64,000 nt of DNA, from NCBI RefSeq assembly GCF_031583025.1, contig NZ_CP134062.1, positions 5,553,234 through 5,617,233 on the forward strand. Reading direction: 5' to 3'. This stretch comes from Mycobacterium sp. Z3061. Lineage in GTDB: Bacteria > Actinomycetota > Actinomycetes > Mycobacteriales > Mycobacteriaceae. Below are positions 25,965 to 34,341 of the stretch, piece by piece. Under the pieces are notes generated by a model, which saw only the letters and a list, made by a program, of their open reading frames with translations, was not told the origin of the DNA and ran no database searches. The position numbers and the translations under genes are program-made. The number at the start of each line of letters is the position of its first letter. The first letter of the stretch is position 1.

Positions 25965-26759
25965 ATGTCTGTCGCACGGTCAGCCAAACGGTTGCTCGCG
26001 CCGGCGGCCAAGACCGTCGCGCCACACATGTTCTGGAAGCGCAAGTTCAAGATCCTGCAGCGTCTTGGGGAGTCACGTCCGGATGTGGCGCTGGTGGCCT
26101 CGCTGTGTGACCCCGAGCGGGTGTCGCTGGATATCGGCGCCGACGTCGGCGAATTCGCGATCGGGATGCTGCCCTCGTCGCGGTCTGTGATCGCGTTCGA
26201 GCCGCGTCCCGCCCAGGCCCGCGACCTGGCCTTGATGTTCACTGCCGTCGGGGCGCCCGTGCGCATCGAAGCGGTCGCGCTCTCCGACCAGCCGGGGATG
26301 ACGGCGATGCGGGTGGTGGAATCCGACCCGGGCCGCAGCACGATCGATCACGAGAACGTCCTCGACACCGCGGTCGGTGGTCCGGTCGCGACCATCGAGG
26401 TCCCGGTGAAGCGCCTCGACGACCTGCGGCTGGACAACGTCGGCCTGGTCAAGATCGACGTCGAGGGTCATGAGCTCGCCGTTCTTCGCGGCGCCGTGAA
26501 CACGCTGCGGCGCAACCGGCCGACCGTCGTGGTGGAGGCCGAGGAACGCCATCACGCCAACGCGGTCGCCGACATCACCGCCCTGCTGAGCGGACTGGGA
26601 TTCCGTGGCTACTTCTGGCTCGACGACCAGCGCCGGCCGATCGAGGAGTTCGACGCCGCAGCTCACCAGAACCCGGACAACATCGGCGGCGCCGAGGACG
26701 ATTGGGCGCCGCGCGGCGTGTACGTCAACAACTTCGTCTTCGAGCCGGCGGACGCCTGA
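25965..26759 (+). CDS. FkbM-family SAM-dependent methyltransferase
   Basis: A 264-residue class I O-methyltransferase. The SAM-binding motif is SLDIGADVGEFAIGM with 'VIAFEPRPAQAR' as the acidic loop. The FkbM hallmark LVKIDVEGHELAVLRGA follows, and the C-terminal part ends in NNFVFEP. The N-terminal 45 residues are basic. It is divergent from the GGDEF-EAL gene over a 220-bp gap and lies at the right edge of the polysaccharide locus, so methylation of a glycan residue is likely but unproven. Confidence 0.88.
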   Translation: MSVARSAKRLLAPAAKTVAPHMFWKRKFKILQRLGESRPDVALVASLCDPERVSLDIGADVGEFAIGMLPSSRSVIAFEPRPAQARDLALMFTAVGAPVRIEAVALSDQPGMTAMRVVESDPGRSTIDHENVLDTAVGGPVATIEVPVKRLDDLRLDNVGLVKIDVEGHELAVLRGAVNTLRRNRPTVVVEAEERHHANAVADITALLSGLGFRGYFWLDDQRRPIEEFDAAAHQNPDNIGGAEDDWAPRGVYVNNFVFEPADA

Positions 26760-26803
26760 CGGCCCCAGCCACACGTGAGACAGCTCACATTTGCCGCTCC
26801 TTC

Positions 26804-26830
26804 TGTCACGGACGGCCGGCCGACGGTGTC
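26804..26830 (+). promoter_or_regulatory. Candidate ECF41-type promoter
   Basis: TGTCACG (26804-26810), a 16-bp spacer and TGTC (26827-26830) lie 35 bp before the flavoprotein ATG. The known ECF41 consensus is TGTCACA-N16-CGTC, so this differs at two positions. The cognate ECF41-like sigma gene is in the same operon, implying autoregulation. Confidence 0.5.
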
Positions 26831-26865
26831 TGAAGGGTGTAACCGACACCGAGAAGGAGACAACG

Positions 26866-28062
26866 ATGTCTGAACAGACGAACTCAACCCACCGGAAAGC
26901 GCACGTCGTCGTGCTAGGCGGCGGGTACGCCGGGACGATGGCGGCCAACCATCTTCGGCTGCGTACCGATGTCGACATCACTCTGGTCAACCCCCGCCCG
27001 CAATTCGTCGAGCGGATCCGCCTGCACCAACTGGCCGCCGGCACCGCCACCGCCACCGCCGACTACGGCACGCTGCTGGGCAACGGTGTCCGGCTGGTCG
27101 TCGACACCGCCGACCACATTGACGCCGCCGCCCGGCGGGTGCTGCTGGCCTCGGGCGCCGCGCTGGACTACGACTACCTGATCTATGCGATCGGCAGCAC
27201 CGGCGCCACTCCGGTCGCGGTGCCCGGCGCATCCGAGTACGCGCACGTGCTGTCCGAGCTGGAAGGCGCGCAGAAGCTGCGCTACGCGCTTGCGGATCTG
27301 CGCACCGACGCCCCCGTCGTGGTGGTCGGAGCCGGCTTGACCGGCATCGAGGCGGCCGGCGAGTTCGGTGAGCAAGGCCGCGAGGTGACCCTGGTCTGCG
27401 GCGGCGTCCTGGGCCCGTCACTGAGCGGCCCCGGCCGGCGTTCGGTGGCCAGGCAGCTCCGCAAACTCGGCGTGAACGTGCTCGAATCCGCCACGGTCAC
27501 CGAGGTGCGCTGGGATTCGGTGGTGCTCGGTGACGGCACCGTGCTGCCCAGCGCCGTCACGGTGTGGACCGCGGGATTCGGCGTCCCGGACCTGGCCGCG
27601 CGCAGCGGGCTGCGCACCGACTCGCTCGGCCGGCTGCTCACCGACGAGACGCTGACCAGCATCAGCGACGAGCGCATCGTCGCCGCCGGTGACGCCGCGG
27701 CGCCCTCCAACCAGCCGTTGCGGATGAGCTGCCAAGCGGCCATTCCACTGGCCGCCCAAGCCGCCAACACGGTGCTGTCCCGCATCGCCGGCACAGCTCC
27801 GGCCTTGCTCAACCAGGCGTTCACCGGGCAGTGCATCAGCGTGGGCCGCAGCTTCGGCACCATCCAGCTGGCCCGCACCGACGACACGCCGGTGAACCTG
27901 TACATCGGCGGACGCACGGCGGCGGCGATCAAGGAACTGGTCTGCAAGGGCACGGTGTGGGGCCTGCGCAAGGAAGCCGCCAAGCCCGGCTGGTACCGCT
28001 GGCTCAAAGGCGGTAACCGGCCCGCGCAATTGCCCGCCGAGCAGCAGGCCGCGCTGCGGTGA
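26866..28062 (+). CDS. FAD-dependent NAD(P)H oxidoreductase (NDH-2-like), partner of ECF41 sigma
   Basis: A 398-residue two-dinucleotide-binding-domain flavoprotein. The FAD site is VVVLGGGYAGTMAANHL near residue 15, the NAD(P)H site is VVVVGAGLTGIEAAGEF near residue 147, and the second FAD motif is RIVAAGDAAAP. It is shorter than true type II NADH dehydrogenases and lacks their C-terminal membrane helix pair. GAAGGAGA (26852-26859) precedes the ATG. Its stop overlaps the sigma factor start (GTGA). ECF41 sigma factors are typically encoded beside such COE-type oxidoreductases, whose physiological substrate is unknown. Confidence 0.88.
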   Translation: MSEQTNSTHRKAHVVVLGGGYAGTMAANHLRLRTDVDITLVNPRPQFVERIRLHQLAAGTATATADYGTLLGNGVRLVVDTADHIDAAARRVLLASGAALDYDYLIYAIGSTGATPVAVPGASEYAHVLSELEGAQKLRYALADLRTDAPVVVVGAGLTGIEAAGEFGEQGREVTLVCGGVLGPSLSGPGRRSVARQLRKLGVNVLESATVTEVRWDSVVLGDGTVLPSAVTVWTAGFGVPDLAARSGLRTDSLGRLLTDETLTSISDERIVAAGDAAAPSNQPLRMSCQAAIPLAAQAANTVLSRIAGTAPALLNQAFTGQCISVGRSFGTIQLARTDDTPVNLYIGGRTAAAIKELVCKGTVWGLRKEAAKPGWYRWLKGGNRPAQLPAEQQAALR

Positions 28063-28964
28063 GCAACGGATCGGACAGAGGCGGGCACGCGGAACGCTTC
28101 ACCCTGCTGCGCCCGCTGCTGTTCACCATCGCCTACGAAATCCTGGGCTCGGCGACCGAGGCCGACGACGTGTTGCAGGACAGCTACCTGCGCTGGGCCG
28201 ACGTCGACCTGTCGACCGTGCGGGACACCAAGTCCTACCTCGCCCGGCTGGTCACCCGGCAGGCACTCAACGCACTGCGGGCCCAGGCGCGCCGCCGCGA
28301 GGAGTACGTCGGTCCCTGGCTGCCCGAACCGCTGCTCCTCGAGGACCAGGACGCCTCCGCCGATGTGGTGCTGGCCGAGTCGGTGTCCATGGCCATGTTG
28401 ATCCTGCTCGAGACGCTCACCCCGGACGAGCGGGCGGTATTCGTGCTGCGCGAGGTCTTCGGATTCGACTACGCCGAGATCGCCGATGCGGTCGGCAAAC
28501 CGGCGGCGACCGTCCGCCAGGTCGCCCACCGGGCGCGCGAACACGTGCACGCGCGGCGTAAGCGGTTCGGCTCGGTCGACATCCGGCGCAACGCGGAGAT
28601 CACCGCTCAGTTCCTGGCCACGGCCGCCAACGGCGACGTCACTGCGCTGGTCGGCATGCTGGCCCCGGATGCGGTGTGGATGGCCGACGGGGGTGGCAAG
28701 GTCAGCGCGGCGCGCAGGCCGGTGGTAGGCGCCGAGAAGGTTGCCAAGGCCATCGTCGGCCTGCTCCGCAAGACCCACGCGCAGTTGCGGGTCGAGACGG
28801 TGACCTGCAACAGCGCTCCCGCGGTGGTGCTCTACCTCGCCGGGCGCATGGAGGGGGTGATCACGGTCGAGATCGTGGACGGCAAGATCACCAACTTCTA
28901 CGCGATGCGCAATCCGGACAAGTTGGTCGCGCTGGGCAACGCCCGGCAGATCAGCCGCGGCTGA
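28059..28964 (+). CDS. ECF41-family RNA polymerase sigma factor with C-terminal SnoaL-like domain
   Basis: A 301-residue extracytoplasmic-function sigma factor. Region 2 (residues about 14-75) contains FTIAYEILGSATEADDVLQD, and region 4 (about 115-165) contains LLETLTPDERAVFVLREVFG. A C-terminal extension (about 180-300) of the SnoaL/NTF2 fold carries MADGGGK and NPDKL, the two conserved motifs of ECF41. In studied ECF41 members the extension regulates activity in place of an anti-sigma factor, and no anti-sigma gene is seen here. GTG start overlapping the flavoprotein stop. Could also be called SigJ-like. Confidence 0.9.
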   Translation: MSNGSDRGGHAERFTLLRPLLFTIAYEILGSATEADDVLQDSYLRWADVDLSTVRDTKSYLARLVTRQALNALRAQARRREEYVGPWLPEPLLLEDQDASADVVLAESVSMAMLILLETLTPDERAVFVLREVFGFDYAEIADAVGKPAATVRQVAHRAREHVHARRKRFGSVDIRRNAEITAQFLATAANGDVTALVGMLAPDAVWMADGGGKVSAARRPVVGAEKVAKAIVGLLRKTHAQLRVETVTCNSAPAVVLYLAGRMEGVITVEIVDGKITNFYAMRNPDKLVALGNARQISRG

Positions 28965-29008
28965 CCTTCGGCTCGTGCGGGGATCCCCCGTTCTGACAAG
29001 CTAGGGCG

Positions 29009-30259
29009 GTGCGAATCGACCGGCTCGGCGATCTGGGCGGCGCGCCGCAGGTGCTGCGCGCCGTCGGCTGCGCCACCAGCCGGCTCGGCCTCCCCCCGCC
29101 GGCCGCGCTGACCGGTGAGTGGTTCGGCGCGCTGGCCGTCGTCGCACCCAGCGTGCCGCTACAAGAGGTCGCGGTGGACGACGTGTTCTGCGCTCCCGGT
29201 GCGGCGGTCGCCGACGTGGGCGCGGTCGGCGGCGGCTGGATCGGCTACCTGTCCTACCCCGATGCCGGAGCAGACGGCCTGCCACACCGGATTCCCGAGG
29301 CCGCCGGCGGCTGGACCGACTGCGTCCTGCGGCGCGACCGCGACGGACAGTGGTGGTATGAGAGCCTGTCCGGCGCCCATATGCCGGCCTGGTTGGCCGA
29401 TGCCTTGACCCTGACCCCCAGAACGGCACCAATGTGCCAGATCGAATGGGAGACCGGAGACCGCTCAGCACACCGTGATGGTGTGCTGGCCTGCCTGGAG
29501 GCGATCGCAGCCGGGGAGGTCTACCAGGCTTGTGTCTGCACCCGGTTCACCGGGACCGTCAACGGGTCATCGCTGGATTTCTTCATCGAGGGCGTGGCCC
29601 GAACCTCGCCGGCCCGAGCGGCGTACGTCGCGGGGCCCTGGGGCGCGGTGGCGTCGCTGTCTCCGGAACTCTTCCTGCGCCGCCGCGATGATGTGGTGAC
29701 ATCCAGCCCGATCAAAGGAACACTGCCGCTGGATGCCTGGCCGTCGGCGCTGCGGGCGTCGCCCAAAGAGGTCGCCGAGAACATCATGATCGTCGATCTG
29801 GTGCGCAATGACCTTGGGCGAGTTGCGATTACCGGTACCGTGCGGGTACCGGAACTGCTGGTGGTCCGGCGCGCCCCGGGGGTGTGGCACCTGGTGTCGA
29901 CGGTCTCGGCGCAGGTGCCGGCCGAGCTGCCGATGTCGCAGCTGCTGGATGCCACCTTTCCCCCCGCTTCGGTCACCGGGACACCCAAACTGCGTGCGCG
30001 TCAGCTCATTTCGCAGTGGGAACGGAATCGCCGGGGAATATATTGCGGCACAGTCGGAATGGCCTCTCCAGTAGCCGGATGTGAGCTGAACGTCGCGATC
30101 CGCACCGTCGAGTTCGACGCAACCGGCAATGCCGTGCTCGGGGTGGGCGGCGGCATCACGGCCGACTCCGACCCGGATGCCGAATGGGCCGAGTGTCTGC
30201 ACAAGGCGGCCCCGGTGGTCGGGCTGCCCACGTCCGTGTCGGCGAGTCGAGTGAGTTAG
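29009..30259 (+). CDS. pabB: Aminodeoxychorismate synthase component I
   Basis: A 416-residue chorismate-utilising enzyme that makes 4-amino-4-deoxychorismate, the folate precursor of p-aminobenzoate, together with a glutaminase (PabA/TrpG) encoded elsewhere. The C-terminal catalytic domain is complete: GEVYQACVCTRF (the PABA-branch site), SSPIKGTLPL, KEVAENIMIVDLVRNDLGRV, HLVSTVSAQV, PPASVTGTPK and YCGTVGMASP. The N-terminal subdomain is short. The GTG at 29009 begins 44 bp after the sigma gene. The ortholog neighbours rsmI and pmt in M. tuberculosis in the same relative order. Confidence 0.94.
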   Translation: MRIDRLGDLGGAPQVLRAVGCATSRLGLPPPAALTGEWFGALAVVAPSVPLQEVAVDDVFCAPGAAVADVGAVGGGWIGYLSYPDAGADGLPHRIPEAAGGWTDCVLRRDRDGQWWYESLSGAHMPAWLADALTLTPRTAPMCQIEWETGDRSAHRDGVLACLEAIAAGEVYQACVCTRFTGTVNGSSLDFFIEGVARTSPARAAYVAGPWGAVASLSPELFLRRRDDVVTSSPIKGTLPLDAWPSALRASPKEVAENIMIVDLVRNDLGRVAITGTVRVPELLVVRRAPGVWHLVSTVSAQVPAELPMSQLLDATFPPASVTGTPKLRARQLISQWERNRRGIYCGTVGMASPVAGCELNVAIRTVEFDATGNAVLGVGGGITADSDPDAEWAECLHKAAPVVGLPTSVSASRVS

Positions 30260-30265
30260 CTCAGC

Positions 30266-30300
30266 AAATTCACAAAGGCCGAGTTTAAGGTTGTGAATTT
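30266..30300. promoter_or_regulatory. Perfect 10-bp inverted repeat after pabB
   Basis: AAATTCACAA (30266-30275) and TTGTGAATTT (30291-30300) flank a 15-bp centre just after the pabB stop, followed by TTCCCG. It could be a terminator hairpin or an operator for the downstream exported-protein gene; the AT-rich arms stand out in this GC-rich region. Confidence 0.4.
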
Positions 30301-30417
30301 TCCCGATCGGCCACATGAGCCGCCGGGTACGCATAAGCTTCTGCCAGCGACGCGTGTTTGTCGCGCGTCAGACGCGAGGGGTTCGGCAGGGTCGGGAAGG
30401 GCCGGGAAGGGAAAGCC

Positions 30418-31773
30418 ATGAGAGTTGCCATCGCTGGCGCTGCGGCTGCCGCCGTGTTGGGTGGCGCGCTCGCGGTTGCGCCCTTGACGATCTCCAACCA
30501 GAGCCGGACGTCGCCCGGCGGAACCTGCAGCGCAGGTCAGCAGTGCGACAAGCTGGCGTCGGTCCTGATGCCGGAAACCGGCAAGCCGGCGGCGATGGCA
30601 CCGAAGGGAGCCCCGTCGGCCCTCGAACCGCCGGAGCCGGCAGCGCCGGCCGTGGCGCCGCGCCCGCCCGCCGAGCCGACTGCCTACACCCCTCCTAATC
30701 CCTCGCCCACCAACCCGGGATTGTTGCCCGGTGCGAACAACACGCTTCCCCCGGCGTCACCTCCCCCAAGCGCGCTGCCGCCGGGCTTCGACCCGAACGC
30801 CGCGGCGCTTCCCGGCATCGGCGAAGTTCCTGGTGTCGGCATCCCCGGGCTGCCCGACCTCTATGGCTACGCCGGTGGCGTAGCCGGCCTGGCCGGCGTG
30901 CCGTACGGAGTGAACGCGGCGTCAGCCGTCGTCAACGGCGTCCTGGGGGTGGGCAACACCGTCGCCAGCGTGGTGTCCACGAGCGCGTTGGCCATCACTT
31001 ACGTGGTGTTGGCGTACAACGCCTTACAGTCCTCGGGCATTCTGCCCGCGGCCCAGGGCACACTGAACTCGCTCGGCTCGATGCTGCTGCCGTCGGCGGC
31101 CGCGGCGCTTCCGGCCGCGGCTCTGCCCGCGCTGAGCCTGCCGGGCCTGCCCGCCCTCAACATCCCCGGCCTGCCGGGTATCTCTCCGGCCGGTCTGATC
31201 GGCCTGGCCGCGGCCGGCGGTCTGCCCGGCATCAGCCTGCCGGGCCTGCCGGACATCTCGCCGGCGAACCTGATGGCGCTGGCCTCGGCCGGCCTGCCCG
31301 GTCTGCCGGGTGTGTCGCCGACGGACCTGCTGGCGCTGGCCGCCGCCGGAGGCATCCCGGGTCTGCCGAGCCTGCCGGGTGTGAACCCGGCTGCGCTGGT
31401 AGCCGCGCTGCCGGCGATCGCCGCCGGAATCCCGGGTCTGCCGCCGCTGCCCGGCATCGACCCGGCGATGCTGGCGGCCGCACTGCCCGCGTTGACCGGC
31501 GGCGGTATCCCGGGCGTTGACCCCGCCATGCTGGCAGCCGCGCTGCCTGCGCTGATGGGCGGCGCACCGGCCCTGCCGGGTGTCGACCCCGCCACCATCA
31601 TCGCCGCGCTGCCGGCCATGGCCGCAGCGGCGGGGATCCCGACCGCGCTGCCACAGGGCCTGCCGCCGCTGCCCCAGGGGCTGCCGCCACTGCCGGCCCC
31701 GCCGCCGTTGCCGGCCCTGCCGGCGATCCCACACCCGCCCTTGTGCCCGATTCCGGGCGGCCCGTGCTTCTGA
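30418..31773 (+). CDS. Exported Leu/Pro/Gly/Ala-rich repeat protein (Rv1004c-like)
   Basis: A 451-residue protein. An N-terminal signal peptide (MRVAIAGAAAAAVLGGALAV, cleavage likely near residue 25) precedes a Pro-rich stretch (residues about 60-130). A hydrophobic region (about 160-220) follows, and then 8-9 imperfect repeats of a PGLPGxxPxxLxxLAAAGG-like unit to about residue 410. It ends in Pro-Leu runs and a Cys pair (LCPIPGGPCF). It is probably exported to the cell envelope; function unknown. ATG 30418 was chosen over the upstream frame because it starts the signal peptide and follows GGAAGGGAAAG. Position matches Rv1004c. Confidence 0.85.
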   Translation: MRVAIAGAAAAAVLGGALAVAPLTISNQSRTSPGGTCSAGQQCDKLASVLMPETGKPAAMAPKGAPSALEPPEPAAPAVAPRPPAEPTAYTPPNPSPTNPGLLPGANNTLPPASPPPSALPPGFDPNAAALPGIGEVPGVGIPGLPDLYGYAGGVAGLAGVPYGVNAASAVVNGVLGVGNTVASVVSTSALAITYVVLAYNALQSSGILPAAQGTLNSLGSMLLPSAAAALPAAALPALSLPGLPALNIPGLPGISPAGLIGLAAAGGLPGISLPGLPDISPANLMALASAGLPGLPGVSPTDLLALAAAGGIPGLPSLPGVNPAALVAALPAIAAGIPGLPPLPGIDPAMLAAALPALTGGGIPGVDPAMLAAALPALMGGAPALPGVDPATIIAALPAMAAAAGIPTALPQGLPPLPQGLPPLPAPPPLPALPAIPHPPLCPIPGGPCF

Positions 31774-31795
31774 GCGTCCCCGCGCTTCGGCCTTT

Positions 31796-32659
31796 CTAGA
31801 CCGATTCCTCGGCCTCGCGCCGGGATTTGAGCACCGCGTCGTAGAGCTGGCGCGATCGCACATCCGGGTATCCGGCAGCCACGTGGCTGCAGGCGTCCTT
31901 GACGCGAATACCACCGGCGACCAGGTTTTCCACCTCGGCGACCAGGTCGATCACCAGGGTCGACAGGTCAGCGCGGGGCGTCGCGCCGGCCAGCACGACG
32001 GTGACCTCGCCCAGCACCCCATCGGCCGCCCACGCCGCCAGCTCGTCGAGCGACCCGCGCACCACTTCCTCGTGCACTTTGGTCAATTCCCGGCAGATAG
32101 CCGCCTGACGGGCGCCGCCGAGCTGCTCGACCGCGTCGCGCAGGCAGGCGGCCAGCCGGCGCGGGGACTCGAAGAACACACAGGTGCGCCGTTCGTCGGC
32201 CAGCCCGGCCAGCCAGGTGCGGCGTGCCGATCCTTTGCGGGGCGCGAAGCCCTCGAAGCAGAACTTGTCGGCCGGCAGGCCGGAGACCACCAGCGCGGTC
32301 GTGACCGCCGACGGCCCGGGCAGGCACTGCACCGGCAGACCGGCTTCGATGCAGGCCGCGACCAGGCGGTAGCCGGGATCGCTGATGATCGGCATTCCGG
32401 CATCGCTGACCACCAACACGGTGGCTCCGGAACTGATCGCGTCGACGAGCGTCCCGACCCGGGTGGTCTCGACCCGGTCGAACAGGCTGAGCACCCGGCC
32501 GCCGATCGTGACGTCCAGGGCCTTGGCGAGGTTGCGCACCCGGCGGGTGTCCTCCGCGGCCACCACATCGGCTTCCGCCAAGGCTCGGGTCAGCCGGGGC
32601 GACGCATCCGCGGGCTGCCCCAACGGTGTCGCGGCGAGTAACAGGCGCCCACTGGTCAT
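31796..32659 (-). CDS. rsmI: 16S rRNA (cytidine1402-2'-O)-methyltransferase
   Basis: A 287-residue tetrapyrrole-methylase-fold enzyme that 2'-O-methylates C1402 of 16S rRNA in the decoding centre. Motifs are LLLAATPLGQPADASPR near the start, VVAAEDTRRVRNL, VSDAGMPIISDPGYRLV, LPGPSAVTTALVVSGLP and FEGFAPRKG. A C-terminal RsmI-type tail (residues about 240-287) follows. ATG 32659 gives the family length (about 285) and begins right at the first motif. It is divergent from pmt, with starts 21 bp apart, as in M. tuberculosis Rv1003/Rv1002c. Confidence 0.95.
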   Translation of the reverse strand: MTSGRLLLAATPLGQPADASPRLTRALAEADVVAAEDTRRVRNLAKALDVTIGGRVLSLFDRVETTRVGTLVDAISSGATVLVVSDAGMPIISDPGYRLVAACIEAGLPVQCLPGPSAVTTALVVSGLPADKFCFEGFAPRKGSARRTWLAGLADERRTCVFFESPRRLAACLRDAVEQLGGARQAAICRELTKVHEEVVRGSLDELAAWAADGVLGEVTVVLAGATPRADLSTLVIDLVAEVENLVAGGIRVKDACSHVAAGYPDVRSRQLYDAVLKSRREAEESV

Positions 32660-32683
32660 GACGGACAGCCTACGATCGACGTG

Positions 32684-34264
32684 ATGACCGCCCCGCCCCG
32701 AGAAACCTCCGTCAGCGAGGCCGGCCTTGACGAGGAGGCCGGCCCGGGGCGTGCCGCACCTGTCCTCAGTCCGGCCCCGCTGGTGCCTGTCGCCGATTTC
32801 GGTCCGGTAGACCGGCTGCGCGGGTGGCTCGTGACGGCTGTCATCGCCGTGTTGGCGACGGCGACCCGGTTCCTCAACCTGGGTTCGCCGACCGATTCCG
32901 GCACGCCGATCTTCGACGAGAAGCACTACGCCCCGCAGGCCTGGCAGACCCTCAACAACCACTGGATCGAAGACAATCCGGGGTTCGGCCTGGTCGTCCA
33001 TCCGCCGGTCGGCAAACAGCTGATCGCCATCGGCGAGGCCCTGTTCGGTTACACCGGCCTGGGGTGGCGGTTCACCGGCGCACTGCTGGGTGTGGGTCTG
33101 GTGGTGCTGGTGACCCGGACGGTCCGGCGCATCAGCCGGTCGACTCTGGTCGGCGGCATCGCCGGAGTGCTTGTCATCTGCGACGGAGTGAGCTTCGTGA
33201 CGGCGCGGACCGCGCTGCTGGACGGGTTCCTCACGTTCTTCGTGGTCGCGGCCTTCGGAGCGCTGATCGTCGACCGGGACCAGGTTCGCGCGCGGATGCA
33301 CACGGCCTTCCTGGAAGGTCGCTGCGCCGAGGCGGTGTGGGGCCCGCGGCTGGGGGTGCGCTGGTGGCGCTTCGGCGCTGGGGTACTGCTCGGCCTGGCG
33401 TTCGGGACCAAGTGGTCCGGGCTGTACTTCATCGCATTCTTCGGCGTCATGTCGCTGGCCTTCGACATCGCCGCCCGGCGCCAGTACCAGGTGCCGCGCC
33501 CCTGGCTGGGCACGCTGCGCCGCGATCTCATCCCTTCGCTGTACGCATTGGTGCTGATCCCGTTCGGGGTCTATCTGGCCAGCTATGCGGGCTGGTTCGC
33601 CTCCGAGACGGCGATCGACCGCCATCAGGTGGGCCAGACCATCGGACCGGACAGCGTGCTGCCGCTGCCGGACGCCATCCGTTCGCTGTGGTACTACACC
33701 GCGAAGGCGTTCCATTTCCACGCGACATTGACCAACTCCGCGGGCAATCACCACCCCTGGGAATCGAAGCCCTGGAGCTGGCCGATGTCACTGCGGCCGG
33801 TGCTGTACGCCATCGACCAGAACAACGTGCCCGGCTGCGGGGAACAGTCCTGCGTCAAGGCGGTGATGCTGGTGGGCACCCCGGCCCTGTGGTGGCTGGC
33901 GGTGCCGGTGCTGCTCTACACCACGTGGCGCATGCTGGTGCGCCGCGATTGGCGGTACACGGTGGTGTGGGTGGGCTATTGCGCCGGGTGGTTGCCGTGG
34001 TTCGCGGAGATCGACCGGCAGATGTACTTCTTCTACGCCGCGACCATGGGTCCGTTCCTGGTGATGGCCATCGCGCTGATTCTCGGCGACATCCTGCATC
34101 AGCCGCGGCAGAACAAGGAGCGACGCACGCTGGGGTTGATCTTCGTCTGTTGCTACGTGTCGCTGGTGGTGACGAATTTCGCCTGGCTGTTCCCGGTGCT
34201 GACCGGACTGCCGATCTCACAGCAGACCTGGGATATGGAGATCTGGCTGCCCAGCTGGCGTTGA
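32684..34264 (+). CDS. pmt: Protein O-mannosyltransferase (GT39)
   Basis: A 526-residue polytopic membrane enzyme that transfers mannose from polyprenyl-phosphomannose to Ser/Thr of proteins during Sec export. About 11 membrane segments are visible. The first extracytoplasmic loop holds the catalytic acidic motif FDEKHYAPQAW, followed by HPPVGKQLIAIGE. The large loop has HPWESKPWSWP, and the C-terminal motif region contains FFYAATMGPFLVM. ATG 32684 was preferred; GTG 32681 directly before it is possible. Orthologous to Rv1002c by order and sequence. It ends convergent with the DUF559 gene. Confidence 0.94.
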   Translation: MTAPPRETSVSEAGLDEEAGPGRAAPVLSPAPLVPVADFGPVDRLRGWLVTAVIAVLATATRFLNLGSPTDSGTPIFDEKHYAPQAWQTLNNHWIEDNPGFGLVVHPPVGKQLIAIGEALFGYTGLGWRFTGALLGVGLVVLVTRTVRRISRSTLVGGIAGVLVICDGVSFVTARTALLDGFLTFFVVAAFGALIVDRDQVRARMHTAFLEGRCAEAVWGPRLGVRWWRFGAGVLLGLAFGTKWSGLYFIAFFGVMSLAFDIAARRQYQVPRPWLGTLRRDLIPSLYALVLIPFGVYLASYAGWFASETAIDRHQVGQTIGPDSVLPLPDAIRSLWYYTAKAFHFHATLTNSAGNHHPWESKPWSWPMSLRPVLYAIDQNNVPGCGEQSCVKAVMLVGTPALWWLAVPVLLYTTWRMLVRRDWRYTVVWVGYCAGWLPWFAEIDRQMYFFYAATMGPFLVMAIALILGDILHQPRQNKERRTLGLIFVCCYVSLVVTNFAWLFPVLTGLPISQQTWDMEIWLPSWR

Positions 34265-34279
34265 GATGGATGCGGGCCG

Positions 34280-34336
34280 CGAGATTGCCGTAGTGGCAGT
34301 GGTCCAGCGTCAACCGCGACCATGACGGCAATCTCG
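34280..34336. repeat. Inverted repeat with 12-bp arms between convergent genes
   Basis: CGAGATTGCCGT (34280-34291) and ACGGCAATCTCG (34325-34336) are perfect complements around a 33-bp centre. They sit in the 77-bp gap between pmt and the DUF559 gene and could act as a bidirectional terminator. The arm sequence ACGGCAATCTCG recurs in the 73-bp tandem repeat at 35259. Confidence 0.55.
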
Positions 34337-34341
34337 ACCGC

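Noticed and set aside
29681..30000. Anthranilate synthase (trpE) instead of pabB
   Set aside because: Gene position beside rsmI/pmt and the GEVYQACV site fit the aminodeoxychorismate branch better; trpE is in the tryptophan locus.
32660..33754. Upstream extension of the rsmI frame giving a 652-residue protein
   Set aside because: The extra part lies antisense to pmt, is Gln/Arg/His-rich shadow sequence, and the RsmI fold starts at ATG 32659.
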